64,000 nucleotides of DNA. Origin: Rubripirellula sp. GTDB lineage: Bacteria; Planctomycetota; Planctomycetia; Pirellulales; Pirellulaceae. The notes under the pieces are model-generated. The model ran no database searches and was not told where the DNA came from. It saw nothing but the letters and a program-made list of their open reading frames with translations. Positions 55,227-64,000 of this stretch are shown one piece after another. The position numbers were made by a program, and so were the translations under genes. The stretch lies in the NCBI GenBank assembly GCA_012270065.1, contig JAAXJB010000003.1, positions 346,523 to 410,522 of the forward strand, written 5' to 3'. The stretch's first letter is position 1; the number at the start of each line of letters is the position of its first letter.

Positions 55227-56717
55227 ATGGTAGCTCGCGACGATTCCGTCATCCGCGGCTCTTTGATTGCCTGCTTGATCTTCCTCGTACTTTCGCTGGC
55301 GGCGAACTTTTTTCTGTGGCGACACAGTGACACCGTTGCAGCAAAGGAGCGGAATACAAGCTCCTCGCTGGACAATATGAGAGCGGAAGTCCAAAGACTG
55401 ACCGAACAGTCAACACGGCTAAAAATCATGCTTGGCGTCGGCTCCTTCAATGAGGCAGAAATCGCCCAGATGAAAGAGAACGTATCGGATGACGCTGACA
55501 TGCAAACGATCGAAAAGCAGTTTGTTCAGGACATGTCGTACTTCGGAAAGGATGTTGAGGCTTCCCAACGAAACTATCCACAATTGCCCGTGTATCTGGC
55601 CAAGGCCATCCGCGGCAGAAACTCCGAGTTATCGAACGCTCTTGCCAGAGAAGACACCATCCGCGCAGAAAGGGACTCCAAGGTCGCTGATGCTCAGGCG
55701 CTGACACAAGCTGCGGTCGACGCCCGCAAGAAGGCCGAGAGTGAAAAAGAAAAACTGGATCGCGACTACGCTCAAGATCGAGAAAAGATGATCATTGAAA
55801 ACGAGAAAGTCGTCGACTCCCGAAACAAGATTGAAAGGCAATACCAACAACTCACGACGACCTCTCGGAATGAGAAAAACCAGCTGATTAACGAAAAGAA
55901 AACCCTTCAAGGTACAATTACCACCCAAAAGTCTGAACTCAATCGCCTGAGAAGCGACCAGTTCGAGACCACTCAGGGCGAAGTTCGATACGTCGCTCGC
56001 GGTGGAAATATCACAACCATCAACCTCGGTTCGGCCGACGCACTGAGACCAGGAGTTACCTTTGGTGTGATCGACGGCGATGAAACCCGCTTGAGAGATG
56101 CAAAGGTTAAGGCAACCATTCAAGTAACCCAGATCCAAGGACCGCACCTCGCTCAGGCGCGAGTCGTCGCGTTTCCCGAAATCAAAGATCCAATCATCCC
56201 CGGCGACAAGATATTTTCTCCGTTCTGGGCACCAGGCCGAGTCGTGAAAATCGCTCTGGCGGGCAACATCGACATCAATGGCGACGGTCGTCCAGACAAT
56301 GAAGCCCTGAAAGGTCAGATTCGTGCTGCCGGCGCAATCGTTGCAGCTGAATTGAATCCCTCGGGTGCCGTGAGTTCGGGCAAGCTTGATGCAACCATCC
56401 GATTCATGGTGATCGGAGAAGAGGAGGATGCTGGAGGGGATGGAAACGAGGATGCACTGCAAGCCATCGCCGCAATGAGCCGAGTCAAGACTCAAGCGAA
56501 AGAACTTGGACTCACTGTGATCCCGGCGTGGAAACTGCAGAATTACCTGAAAACACTTAACGACACGGTCACCACTCCGCTGGGTTCCGCTACACGCGGC
56601 GAAGATTTTCCGCCGGAGCCATATGTCAGTGGCAATCGTTTGCAAAACACCGGTGCGGAAATCTACAACGCACCCGCCAAGCGGATGCAGAACGGTAACA
56701 AAGTACTCCCACCGTGA
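55227..56717 (+). CDS. Membrane-anchored coiled-coil protein of unknown function
   Basis: A 496-residue protein with a single N-terminal membrane helix (GSLIACLIFLVLSLAANFFLW). A long coiled coil follows, from about residue 45 to 255, rich in Glu, Lys and Arg (KKAESEKEKLDRDYAQDREK; NEKKTLQGTITTQKSELNRL). The C-terminal 240 residues form a beta-rich domain beginning VRYVARGGNITTINLGSADA. It contains DINGDGRPDNEA, which looks like a calcium-binding loop. Topology suggests the rest is periplasmic. It ends 33 bases before a strong terminator. I do not recognise a function. A type II secretion link is suggested only by adjacency, and the genes are divergent. Confidence 0.72.
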   Translation: MVARDDSVIRGSLIACLIFLVLSLAANFFLWRHSDTVAAKERNTSSSLDNMRAEVQRLTEQSTRLKIMLGVGSFNEAEIAQMKENVSDDADMQTIEKQFVQDMSYFGKDVEASQRNYPQLPVYLAKAIRGRNSELSNALAREDTIRAERDSKVADAQALTQAAVDARKKAESEKEKLDRDYAQDREKMIIENEKVVDSRNKIERQYQQLTTTSRNEKNQLINEKKTLQGTITTQKSELNRLRSDQFETTQGEVRYVARGGNITTINLGSADALRPGVTFGVIDGDETRLRDAKVKATIQVTQIQGPHLAQARVVAFPEIKDPIIPGDKIFSPFWAPGRVVKIALAGNIDINGDGRPDNEALKGQIRAAGAIVAAELNPSGAVSSGKLDATIRFMVIGEEEDAGGDGNEDALQAIAAMSRVKTQAKELGLTVIPAWKLQNYLKTLNDTVTTPLGSATRGEDFPPEPYVSGNRLQNTGAEIYNAPAKRMQNGNKVLPP

Positions 56718-56749
56718 CGTGCAAACTGCATGATTTGACTCATCGATGG

Positions 56750-56781
56750 CGTCGTGAGCACACTGCTCACGACGTTTTTTT
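56750..56781 (+). terminator. Rho-independent terminator
   Basis: An 11-base stem (CGTCGTGAGCA at 56750-56760 with TGCTCACGACG at 56764-56774) closes a 3-base loop and is followed directly by seven T residues (56775-56781). It is 33 bases past the stop of the coiled-coil gene. This is the clearest intrinsic terminator in the window. Confidence 0.93.
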
Positions 56782-57010
56782 GTCTTAGGACTGGGCTTTC
56801 GGGAAATCACGCGTTAGATGACTGTTTGATTCGAAGAGTCATCAGTTCAGTGAAGGTGGTGAACCGCACCGAGTCTTTTCGCTCTAGCCCATACTGACGC
56901 ACGGCAGACCGGGAGACATTTATCCTGACCCCGAACGCAGAAAAGTGGATAGCATTGCGTTGGGTGCTCCATGTCGACCATTGCATGGACTGGGATGGGT
57001 AGGAGACCGC

Positions 57011-58492
57011 CTAGCTTCCATGAGCTTCGGGGGACAATTTTTGGGCCTGCTTTGCCAGCACACGAGCTTCCACACCAAACCTGTAGCTCAAGCGTTTCAT
57101 CTCTTTATCAAGCCTGCTAGCAGCGACCTCTGAAAAACCAAGGGGCAGCGTTCCAAGACGAACCTCATCCTGATCATTGAAACTCGCAAGGCTCGAAGCG
57201 ACCAAAGTCGAACGAACCAGCAGATCACTGAGACGTGAATGTGTGACCCGATCACAGAGCGGAATCATTTGGGGTGCGGACCAGTTCATTCTGGCATCAG
57301 GCATGAGTGTCATTGCCTCGTCAGTGACCGCCTCAATACGACCTTGAATGGAATCGGCATCGAGATCAAAAGCCCACACCCATTTTCTGGCTTCGACACG
57401 ATAGACAAGATCAAACATGCGTTGTTGCCGCTGAAGCAGATGATCAAGTCGGTCAGCTGTAGCTCTCGAAACAGCTGCTCCCAGCGATACCACACCGGTC
57501 GCGACACCCTGATCACATTTGGGACGGGTTGCATTGTGTGACAGCGTTGCCGACGTGATCGGTAACGCGATTCTCTTTTCTTCGAGCCCCTTGTCATTGA
57601 CATGATTTGCCTGGTCCACACGATGCAACTTTCCGTCACTAAATCGGGGTTGTTGAATCGCGTTGCGTTTTCGCAAACGCCAATTCGACCAGGCTTCAGC
57701 CAAACCTCGGGGGCCACCGGAGACAGTATTGAAGGACACCTCGGTCCCTTGTCCGACTCTCGAACAGACTTGCAACTCAGAGAAATGCAATGCTGCCAAC
57801 TGACGCGAGATCAACAACCCCAGTCCTTCGCCAGCAAAGTTCAATTCAGCATCCACTGGAAGTGTATCCGCACCAGACTGCTCGCCGGTCATCCGCTCCA
57901 GCACGCTCCGCTTTATCCCGTTTCCGCGATCGATTACCGCCCACCGCACTCCATTACTGCCGCGTGGTGAATGCACCTGCACCAGTACCACTCCGTTTTC
58001 CCGCGTGGCTCGAATCGCGTTTGTCGCCAAATTCACGACAAGCCTGCGGATCAGAGCAATATCCGCATAGACTCTCGTCTGAACATCGACCATGACGTCC
58101 CAAAGCACATCGATTTTTCGGGGAATCACCCACGGCCGAAGCGTCTCCTCGATTGACTTTCGAATTTCTGCTATTGAAACCCACTGCCGATCAACACGTG
58201 GAATGCCAGTCCGCAAACGCTCCAACTGAACCATCTCCTCGATCATCTGGAACATGCAGTCGCACTGATCCATTGCCGAATCGAGAAAAAGAAGCTGTTC
58301 TTCCGTCACATCTCCGGCAGCTCCATCGCGAACCAGACGCATCGATTCCCGAACGGTTGTCAGAGGAGAACGCAGGTCATGCGCAGTCTCACTCATCAAG
58401 TGTGAAGCTGCATTGAGCCATGCCCGATCAGTTGGCCGACGCACAGGCCTTGCTCGATGTCCGCTGGTTGTTTTTAGCAGAGGTTTGGACAC
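57011..58492 (-). CDS. Soluble histidine kinase with uncharacterised C-terminal region
   Basis: A 493-residue kinase without membrane helices. DHp helix 1 is at the N-terminus, with His38 in SETAHDLRSPLTTVRESMR. The ATPase domain (about 125-255) has the N box LVVNLATNAIRATREN, G1 AVIDRGNGIK and G2 GEGLGLLISRQLAAL. The 230 residues after it are not a receiver, PAS or HPt domain that I recognise. They include a helical stretch (ATADRLDHLLQRQQRMFDLV) and an Arg/Leu-rich end. Kinases normally end at the ATPase domain. No response regulator is adjacent. The signal is probably cytosolic. Confidence 0.82.
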   Translation of the reverse strand: MSKPLLKTTSGHRARPVRRPTDRAWLNAASHLMSETAHDLRSPLTTVRESMRLVRDGAAGDVTEEQLLFLDSAMDQCDCMFQMIEEMVQLERLRTGIPRVDRQWVSIAEIRKSIEETLRPWVIPRKIDVLWDVMVDVQTRVYADIALIRRLVVNLATNAIRATRENGVVLVQVHSPRGSNGVRWAVIDRGNGIKRSVLERMTGEQSGADTLPVDAELNFAGEGLGLLISRQLAALHFSELQVCSRVGQGTEVSFNTVSGGPRGLAEAWSNWRLRKRNAIQQPRFSDGKLHRVDQANHVNDKGLEEKRIALPITSATLSHNATRPKCDQGVATGVVSLGAAVSRATADRLDHLLQRQQRMFDLVYRVEARKWVWAFDLDADSIQGRIEAVTDEAMTLMPDARMNWSAPQMIPLCDRVTHSRLSDLLVRSTLVASSLASFNDQDEVRLGTLPLGFSEVAASRLDKEMKRLSYRFGVEARVLAKQAQKLSPEAHGS

Positions 58493-58951
58493 GATTGGAT
58501 TCCGTCGAAAGTCTGAGCCCCCGCGTTTATGTTTGCAACGGGGAGCGGCCTATCCTTGAAATTCGACAGCCAGCGCACTTACCACCAACAAATGAACCGG
58601 GACTTCACTCCGGTATCTCCCGCTGCCTGTCCCTCATGCCACATTTGAGGATCGTAGGAATATCGAACGCCAGCGGCAACGGTCAAACAAAGCGCAATGT
58701 GCACATCCGGCGCAGAAGGCAGACTCGATGAAAACATCACACTTTGACAACTTCCGACAGCATCAACGCCTGACAAGATGTCCGAATAAAGCCGGTTGCG
58801 AACGCCTTCAATCTACGCAGCAGATTCCATGCACCAATTGAACGCTTTCAACGTCTCAACCCTGCGAGCATGCTCTTGCTGTATTGAATGGATCCAATGC
58901 TGCGATGCGTCAGCCCCGAATCACTTTCAACGCACCTCGAAGTCCTGAAAA
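58493..58951. other. Intergenic region without a recognisable gene
   Basis: These 459 bases lie between the permease stop and the kinase start, both leftward genes. A 65-codon minus-strand frame (58579-58776) exists but has no family resemblance or start signal, so I do not call it. There is no strong hairpin with a T-run. The kinase promoter must be here, together with the end of the sugar-transport transcript. Confidence 0.4.
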
Positions 58952-60487
58952 CTAGTTCGAGGCGGACTTCATTGCCCGCCGGCGTGCCGCAATACGCCGC
59001 ACAGTTTCATCCAGAGTGACCCCCACCAGAATGACGAGCCCGATGATCGTGAATTCGAGGCGATCAGGAATTTTCAACAGCAGGATCAAATTGTTCAACA
59101 ACATCATCACCGCTGTACCCGCGATCACTCCAAAAATGGAACCTTCACCTCCTCGAAGACTGCAACCACCAAGAACAGCAGCGGCAATCGCATAAAGTTC
59201 ATAGAAATTGCCAAAACTCGAAGGTGAAATCGAGCCTGAATCAAGGGCAAAGAGAATCCCGCCAGTGGCTGCACAAACGGTGCAAATCACATAGGCAAGG
59301 ATCGTAACCCGGCCGGTCCGAATGCCGCTGTACCGAGCGGCTTCCTCATTGCTTCCCAAGGCCATTAAATAGCGTCCCCAGATTGTCAGATTGAGGAAGA
59401 CTGCAGCAACGACCGCGGCACAAAGAAAGACAAAAAGAGGGTAGGGGATTCCGAACGTATTTGCGCCGTCTCCCCACTCAAACAGGGTAAGTTTCCCCGA
59501 TCCAAGTGGACTCAGCGTTTCCTTGTACTCGATACCAAACCCGACCGGATTGTCGTCCACCAACCACCGGGAGATCCCACGATAGATCAGCAAACCGCAC
59601 AAGGTGACAACAAACGGCTGGAGGTGTACCCGAGTCACCAGTAGGCCATGTATCAAACCCAGGAGACCTGCGATTCCCAGTACCGAAAGGATTGCCAGCG
59701 GGATCGCCATGCGTTGCTGTCGCTCCGTGGGTACAGCCATCCACTCTTTGGAAAATCGCTCACCAAGTGTTTGTTCAAACTCGATTCGCGACACGCTACC
59801 GTCCTGCGTTGCCGCACTGACAACCAGATCTTTCAACCCCAGAGTTGGGTGGAAGAAAGTAACGCGATCACGTGCTGTCAAATCAAAAGGCACATCACGC
59901 AGGCTGACCCATGCGGGTTGATCCTTCTCAGCAGGCCCGAAGTCCGCAATTTCAAAAGCCATCGCAACCTGGCCGGAATCCTCATCCCGCGACAGGCCCT
60001 CAACTTTCAAAACAGTGCCAACCCCGATCGATTTGTTGTCCGAATTAGCTAACTGAACAGGCTCCACATCGAGTACGGTCAATAAAGCAGGGCGTCTGCC
60101 ACGATACATCCGCAGTTTGTCTCCCGCTTTGTAAGTGCCGTCCGCATTTCCATAAACGACGACGCTCTGTTGCTGCGAGTTAGCACTGCGAACATCAAAA
60201 ACGGATGCTGGCTCATAATCGACCTGCAGAAAAATCCCCAACAGACATCCTGCCAGACATACGATTGAACCGACCGAAAGGTCAATTCCGCCCGTGATTA
60301 TGACAAATGCCACACCGATCCCAAGCAAACCATACATCGATACCCGACGTAGCAGGTTTTCAAGATTATTGGACTGCAAAAAGGTGCTACTAAAAATGTC
60401 AGTCCACGGGTCTGAGGTCATCAGCACCATGAAAACAAAAAGCATTACCAACAAGCCAAAAATACCGAGCGATTTTGCATTCATCAA
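58952..60487 (-). CDS. Ribose-type ABC permease with a large inserted domain
   Basis: A 511-residue relative of RbsC (about 320 residues). The first helices read SLGIFGLLVMLFVFMVLMTS and YGLLGIGVAFVIITGGIDLSVGS, where G-G-I-D-L-S-V-G is the family hallmark. The later helices continue as normal (IHGLLVTRVHLQPFVVTLCG; SRWLVDDNPVG; LGGCSLRGGEGSIFGV). Between helices, residues about 90-258 (bases 59714-60220) form a soluble, beta-rich insertion absent from RbsC. It contains KAGDKLRMYRGRRPALLTVL and GVGTVLKVEGLSRDEDSG. It overlaps the ATPase gene by 4 bases. The importer probably takes up a monosaccharide or polyol. Confidence 0.85.
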   Translation of the reverse strand: MMNAKSLGIFGLLVMLFVFMVLMTSDPWTDIFSSTFLQSNNLENLLRRVSMYGLLGIGVAFVIITGGIDLSVGSIVCLAGCLLGIFLQVDYEPASVFDVRSANSQQQSVVVYGNADGTYKAGDKLRMYRGRRPALLTVLDVEPVQLANSDNKSIGVGTVLKVEGLSRDEDSGQVAMAFEIADFGPAEKDQPAWVSLRDVPFDLTARDRVTFFHPTLGLKDLVVSAATQDGSVSRIEFEQTLGERFSKEWMAVPTERQQRMAIPLAILSVLGIAGLLGLIHGLLVTRVHLQPFVVTLCGLLIYRGISRWLVDDNPVGFGIEYKETLSPLGSGKLTLFEWGDGANTFGIPYPLFVFLCAAVVAAVFLNLTIWGRYLMALGSNEEAARYSGIRTGRVTILAYVICTVCAATGGILFALDSGSISPSSFGNFYELYAIAAAVLGGCSLRGGEGSIFGVIAGTAVMMLLNNLILLLKIPDRLEFTIIGLVILVGVTLDETVRRIAARRRAMKSASN

Positions 60488-62010
60488 TCTATTACCGTTG
60501 CCCCTTCATTAGCCTTTCCTGTAGCCAGTTGCATAATGGCTTCTTCCGACAATTCAGACCGCTGAAGCTCTCCAGTGATGCGTCCTTCATGCATCACAAT
60601 GGTCCGGTCACTCATGCCCATGATTTCTTCCATCTCACTTGAAACAAACAGAACAGCAAGACCTTCCTTCGCGAGCTTTTCCATCAATTGATAGATTTCC
60701 TGTTTCGCCCCAACATCAATTCCCCGCGTCGGTTCATCAAGCAACAAAATCTTTGGCAGCATGGAAAGCCATTTACCAAGAACGACCTTCTGCTGATTGC
60801 CACCGGAAAGGAATCGGGCAATCTGGTTATCATTCGGGGTCTTGATACGCAGGTCATTGATCATTTGAGAAGTATCACGACGTTCAACTCGATGATTCAA
60901 GAACCCACCTAGCAGACGATTACGAGACAAAGCCGCGAGGCCGATGTTGTGACGGACACTCATATCGATCACAAGACCATTGAGTTTCCGATCTTCGGGC
61001 ACCAAGGCAATTCCAGCGTTGATTGCCGTGAGCGGGGAAGACAAGTCCACGGGTGTTCCTTCAACAACAACCTTGCCAGCGATTGGATAATCAACGCCAA
61101 AGAGCGTGCGGAGCATCTCAGTTCGCCCGGCGCCAACGAGCCCCGAAATCCCAACGATCTCACCTTGGCGAATGGTGAAATCCAGTTCATGTTCGGGCCA
61201 GGTTGGTGTTCGCAAACCCTCCACCGACAGAACGACATCTCCCGTGGCCAGCGTTTCTCTTGAATAGAACTGGGAAATGTCCCTCCCGACCATCATCCGA
61301 ACCATACTGTCATGGCTGATTTCATTTCTTTTCAGGAGACCGGCATTTTCACCATCGCGTAAAACGACAACGCGATCTGCCAGTGCTTTCACCTCACCAA
61401 GTCGGTGAGAAATGTAGATGATACTGACGCCACTCCGTCGCAAATCATGCACGACCTCAAACAATCTCTCTGCCTCAGCACTGGACAGACTTGAAGTGGG
61501 CTCGTCCATGATCAGCACTCTTGCGCCCACTGACATGGCCTTGGCAATTTCGACCATCTGTCGCTGCCCAATCGATAGTTCACTCAGAGGCTTGGTGGGT
61601 GACACATCCAAACCGATCTGCTTGAGCACCTTGGCAGCATCCTGATTGATCTGCTTTCGATCAATGAATCCGCACCGATTGGGCTCACGTCCCAGATAGA
61701 TGTTTTCCCCTACCTGCAAGTTCTCTGCGAGGTTCAATTCCTGGTGAATCAGGGCTACACCGCTATCCAGCGAGGCCTTGACGGAATCCAGAATCACGGG
61801 TTTTCCATCAATCAGAACCTGACCACTGTCCGGCAGTTGAACACCGGCAAGGATCTTCATCAAAGTGCTTTTGCCAGCGCCATTCTCACCGATAACAGCA
61901 AGCACTTCTGCGTGCTGCACCAACAGATCTACATCATGCAATGCCCTGACACCAGGAAACTGCTTTCCGACCTGACGAACCTCAAGAAGTGGCGTCTCAA
62001 CCTCGGACAT
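60484..62010 (-). CDS. Ribose-type ABC importer ATPase (RbsA-like, two ATP-binding domains)
   Basis: A 508-residue tandem ATPase. Domain 1 has Walker A GENGAGKSTLMK, signature LSIGQRQMVEIAKAMS and Walker B RVLIMDEPTSSLSSAEA. Domain 2 has a degenerate Walker A (GLVGAGRTEMLR), signature FLSGGNQQKVVLGKWLS and Walker B KILLLDEPTRGIDVGAK. This asymmetric pair is the RbsA/MglA/XylG signature. It begins 41 bases after the binding-protein gene and overlaps the permease gene. Confidence 0.93.
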   Translation of the reverse strand: MSEVETPLLEVRQVGKQFPGVRALHDVDLLVQHAEVLAVIGENGAGKSTLMKILAGVQLPDSGQVLIDGKPVILDSVKASLDSGVALIHQELNLAENLQVGENIYLGREPNRCGFIDRKQINQDAAKVLKQIGLDVSPTKPLSELSIGQRQMVEIAKAMSVGARVLIMDEPTSSLSSAEAERLFEVVHDLRRSGVSIIYISHRLGEVKALADRVVVLRDGENAGLLKRNEISHDSMVRMMVGRDISQFYSRETLATGDVVLSVEGLRTPTWPEHELDFTIRQGEIVGISGLVGAGRTEMLRTLFGVDYPIAGKVVVEGTPVDLSSPLTAINAGIALVPEDRKLNGLVIDMSVRHNIGLAALSRNRLLGGFLNHRVERRDTSQMINDLRIKTPNDNQIARFLSGGNQQKVVLGKWLSMLPKILLLDEPTRGIDVGAKQEIYQLMEKLAKEGLAVLFVSSEMEEIMGMSDRTIVMHEGRITGELQRSELSEEAIMQLATGKANEGATVID

Positions 62011-62051
62011 CGGTACGCCATGTTTTGCGAGAATAGAACAAAAGCAAGACT

Positions 62052-63155
62052 CTACTGTCCTTTCTTGGCTCTCAAATCAGCCCAGAACTCATCGACATTT
62101 TCCTTGGTGATGGTTCGAGGTGGGATGTCGAGATACTTGCTTTCCGGAATCGCATCAGCCTTGCCATCCAGAATACCTGTCAAAACACGCACCGATTCAT
62201 ATCCGTACGCGTAAGGGTTCTGAACTACCGTGCCCCCGCAAGTCCCATCTTTGATCGCCTGCAACGTGATATCGTTTTCATCGAAGCCAATCAGTTTGAC
62301 GGTGCCGAGTTTATCCGCCTTCTCAAGTGCTTTGTAACAAGCGGGTGGATTGTATTCGAATAGTCCGACCATGGCATTGATATCGGGGTATGTATTCAAC
62401 GCATCCTCGGCCTTGGACTGTGCAATCTCTGGCTTCCCCTGATCGGTGATGGTTCCCAGAATTGTGTACTTGTCACCCACAATTTCACCATCGACTGGAT
62501 CCCACGAGTCAGCCTGGTTGCGGTAATACTGCATATCCCGGTCGCGTCCCAGCAAGGCATCAATGACACCCTGCCGTCGGAACTTGCTGTTGTCCTGTTC
62601 CAATCGACCGATGAACAACATGACTTTACCGCCATCGGGCAGTGACTGTTTGATCAACTCTCCACAAGCAAGACCAGCTGCGTAGTTGTCGATTCCGATG
62701 TACATCAGACGGTCTGAGGCTGGTGCATCAGAATCATGCGTGATGAGCGGAACTTTCTGGGCAATGCTGTTGAGCCAATCCACTTGATTGTCAGCATCGA
62801 TTGGACTGATCGCAATTGCTTCGACTCCCGAAGTCAACAGATCTTCTACGATCCTTTTCTGCTCAACGGCAGTCGCCTGTGATGGCATCCGCACCTGGAC
62901 CTCTACATCGAAATCTTTTTCAGCATCCGAGCAGCCAGCTTCAGAAATTTTCCAGAAGTCAGCGATCTGGTTTGTTACGAAAGCGACACTCTTTTTCTTG
63001 CTTTCCCCGTCAGCATCAGCAGTGCTTTGTGTCACGGAAGCATCGCCGGCTTCCCCATCAGAAAGCACACGCAACTCGTCATTGGATGAATCGCTGCACC
63101 CCACGGAGACCGAAAAAAGCAGCAGAGTTAACAATAAGAAGCGTTGCATATTCAA
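62052..63155 (-). CDS. Ribose-type sugar-binding lipoprotein (RbsB-like)
   Basis: A 367-residue periplasmic binding protein. The signal ends in lipobox SVSVGC, with a Ser/Asp linker, so it is a lipoprotein rather than a free periplasmic protein. The binding fold begins KSVAFVTNQIADFWKISEAG and contains VEAIAISPIDADNQVDWLNS, LITHDSDAP and GLFEYNPPACYKALEKA, typical of the RbsB/peripla_BP_4 family. It is the first gene of the rbs-type operon (binding protein, ATPase, permease). The sugar specificity is not readable. Confidence 0.9.
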   Translation of the reverse strand: MNMQRFLLLTLLLFSVSVGCSDSSNDELRVLSDGEAGDASVTQSTADADGESKKKSVAFVTNQIADFWKISEAGCSDAEKDFDVEVQVRMPSQATAVEQKRIVEDLLTSGVEAIAISPIDADNQVDWLNSIAQKVPLITHDSDAPASDRLMYIGIDNYAAGLACGELIKQSLPDGGKVMLFIGRLEQDNSKFRRQGVIDALLGRDRDMQYYRNQADSWDPVDGEIVGDKYTILGTITDQGKPEIAQSKAEDALNTYPDINAMVGLFEYNPPACYKALEKADKLGTVKLIGFDENDITLQAIKDGTCGGTVVQNPYAYGYESVRVLTGILDGKADAIPESKYLDIPPRTITKENVDEFWADLRAKKGQ

Positions 63156-63593
63156 TACCCAGTGGCAGGCAAATTGGTTGGGAAAAAGGAGCGATTTGAC
63201 TCCGAATCAAGAGTTTAGCCTGCCCAATTTCGTCAAACAACAGCCGAACGTATGTAGAAAAGAGGAAGGGGAGCTCAATTCGCGTTCCCCAGTGGTCCGA
63301 AAATCGGCTCTCGCCGACCTGCCGCGAGCAGACTACTGACGCGTTGAGTGCCAAGAACATCTGTTTGCCGACAGTGTCCCTTCGATACAGCGATCCCGCA
63401 AATATCAGGTGTGATACCCCACACCGGGCTGCCTCTATTCGGCTTACGCCTCAACATTTGACGTCACACATCACTGTTAAATTGGGTTTTCAGGATTTCC
63501 TGTTTCGCTTCCTGAAGCGTCCATCCCGCAATTCTGGAATGCCCAAGTCTATTCCGCGTAGTGCAAATCACAGCAGAACGCTACACTGCCTGC
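63156..63593. other. Divergent intergenic region between sugar importer and helicase
   Basis: These 438 bases hold the promoters of the leftward sugar-import operon and the rightward helicase gene. A short inverted repeat (GGTGTG with CACACC, about 63408-63425) is visible. Overlapping frames here have atypical composition and are not called. I see no riboswitch, tRNA or regulator gene. Confidence 0.4.
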
Positions 63594-64000
63594 ATGAATC
63601 AAATAGCTGAAAACACGGTTGACTCGGAAAACACGGTCAACTCGTTCGACGATCTCGACCTGTCACCTGTGATGCGGCGGGCATTGAAAAAAGCCGGTTT
63701 TACGACTCCGTCGCCCATTCAGGCCCAGTTGATCCCGCTTGCGATGGAAGGCGAGGACGTGATCGGTCAAGCGAGGACAGGTACAGGCAAAACTGCTGCC
63801 TTCGCGATTCCCATCCTTGAGCAGCTTGATTCTCTGGAGGATTGCAGGGATCCCCAAGTCATTGTTGTGGTTCCCACACGCGAATTGGCTGACCAGGTGG
63901 GCAAGGAAACCGCACGGCTTGCCTGGGGTGTCGAAACAGAAGTCGCCGTTCTTGCCGGCGGAAAGAATATCAACCGTCAACTGCGTCAACTCGAGAACGG
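63594..64000 (+). CDS. DEAD-box ATP-dependent RNA helicase, 3'-truncated
   Basis: The first 135 codons of a DEAD-box helicase; the rest is beyond the window. The Q motif region is GFTTPSPIQAQLIP with the upstream Phe (NSFDDLDLS), motif I is ARTGTGKTAAF and motif Ia is VPTRELADQV. Motif II (DEAD) is not yet reached. It is probably a RhlE/DeaD-type helicase acting in RNA turnover or ribosome assembly. The start ATG 63594 lacks a strong ribosome-binding site but begins in a typical acidic leader. Confidence 0.92.
   Translation, partial: MNQIAENTVDSENTVNSFDDLDLSPVMRRALKKAGFTTPSPIQAQLIPLAMEGEDVIGQARTGTGKTAAFAIPILEQLDSLEDCRDPQVIVVVPTRELADQVGKETARLAWGVETEVAVLAGGKNINRQLRQLEN

Noticed and set aside
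55629-56810. 393-codon minus-strand open frame
   Set aside because: It lies antisense to the membrane-anchored coiled-coil gene, is Cys/His/Trp-rich without motifs, and runs across the strong terminator at 56750-56781.
63344-63610. 88-codon plus-strand frame before the helicase
   Set aside because: It overlaps the helicase start in another frame and has no motif or plausible start context.
1-64000. tRNA, rRNA, insertion sequences or prophage
   Set aside because: I looked for the T-loop consensus, transposase motifs and terminal inverted repeats while reading and saw none; only a dedicated search could exclude small RNAs.

Overview
The window reads as a chromosomal segment of a planctomycete (Planctomycetota), probably a heterotroph of the Planctomycetales type. 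No rRNA is present, so this rests on protein content. It includes a Planctomycetes/Verrucomicrobia-type c-type heme domain fused to a cupredoxin, an SGNH-like plus membrane-bound-dehydrogenase protein, a secreted PQQ-like beta-propeller, an FGly sulfatase, very long TolC-like proteins, an M50 peptidase fused to HlyD, a WXG100-like protein, and many start codons without a clear Shine-Dalgarno. I saw no tRNA, rRNA, CRISPR array, insertion sequence, phage gene or origin.

Layout. 1-9.7 kb: the 3' part of a pyruvate dehydrogenase E2 gene, cardiolipin synthase, a GNAT acetyltransferase, a PQQ-like propeller protein, and a tandem pair of exported oxidoreductase-like proteins (SGNH/dehydrogenase/HEAT, then HEAT/cupredoxin/cytochrome c). 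9.9-15.6 kb: a minus-strand cluster of glycosyltransferase, HAD hydrolase, second glycosyltransferase and a GH13_18 phosphorylase resembling glucosylglycerate phosphorylase, probably for a glucosylglycerate-type solute or storage glycoside. 15.9-23.2 kb: an envelope system of a PqqD-like/M50/HlyD protein, two further HlyD adaptors (one with a large cytosolic sensor-like part) and a divergent TolC.

23.4-32.4 kb: a sulfatase, an iron-dependent alcohol dehydrogenase, and a run of TPR, WXG100-like and unrecognised proteins. 32.8-40 kb: a 1010-residue TolC-like lipoprotein, a secreted thioredoxin-like protein, and an OmpR/EnvZ-type pair whose response regulator lacks the conserved receiver lysine. 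40.1-47.3 kb: a sugar isomerase/epimerase-like enzyme, an ABC-2 exporter, a small Ser/Thr kinase and an NMT1/THI5-type ABC importer.

47.3-54.9 kb: a type II secretion operon transcribed leftward in the order gspG-H-I-J-K-L-M, most genes overlapping by 4 bases. The last gene appears to carry a cadherin-like module and a PilP/GspC-like C-terminus. No gspC, D, E or F lies in the window. 55.2-64 kb: a membrane-anchored coiled-coil protein ending at a textbook terminator, a soluble histidine kinase with an unknown C-terminus, a ribose-type ABC importer whose permease contains an insert of about 170 residues, and the start of a DEAD-box RNA helicase gene.

The strongest leads for something undescribed are the PqqD/M50/HlyD/TolC locus, the glycoside phosphorylase/transferase cluster, the WXG100-like pair, the GspM-type fusion, the Lys-to-Thr receiver domain and the permease insertion.
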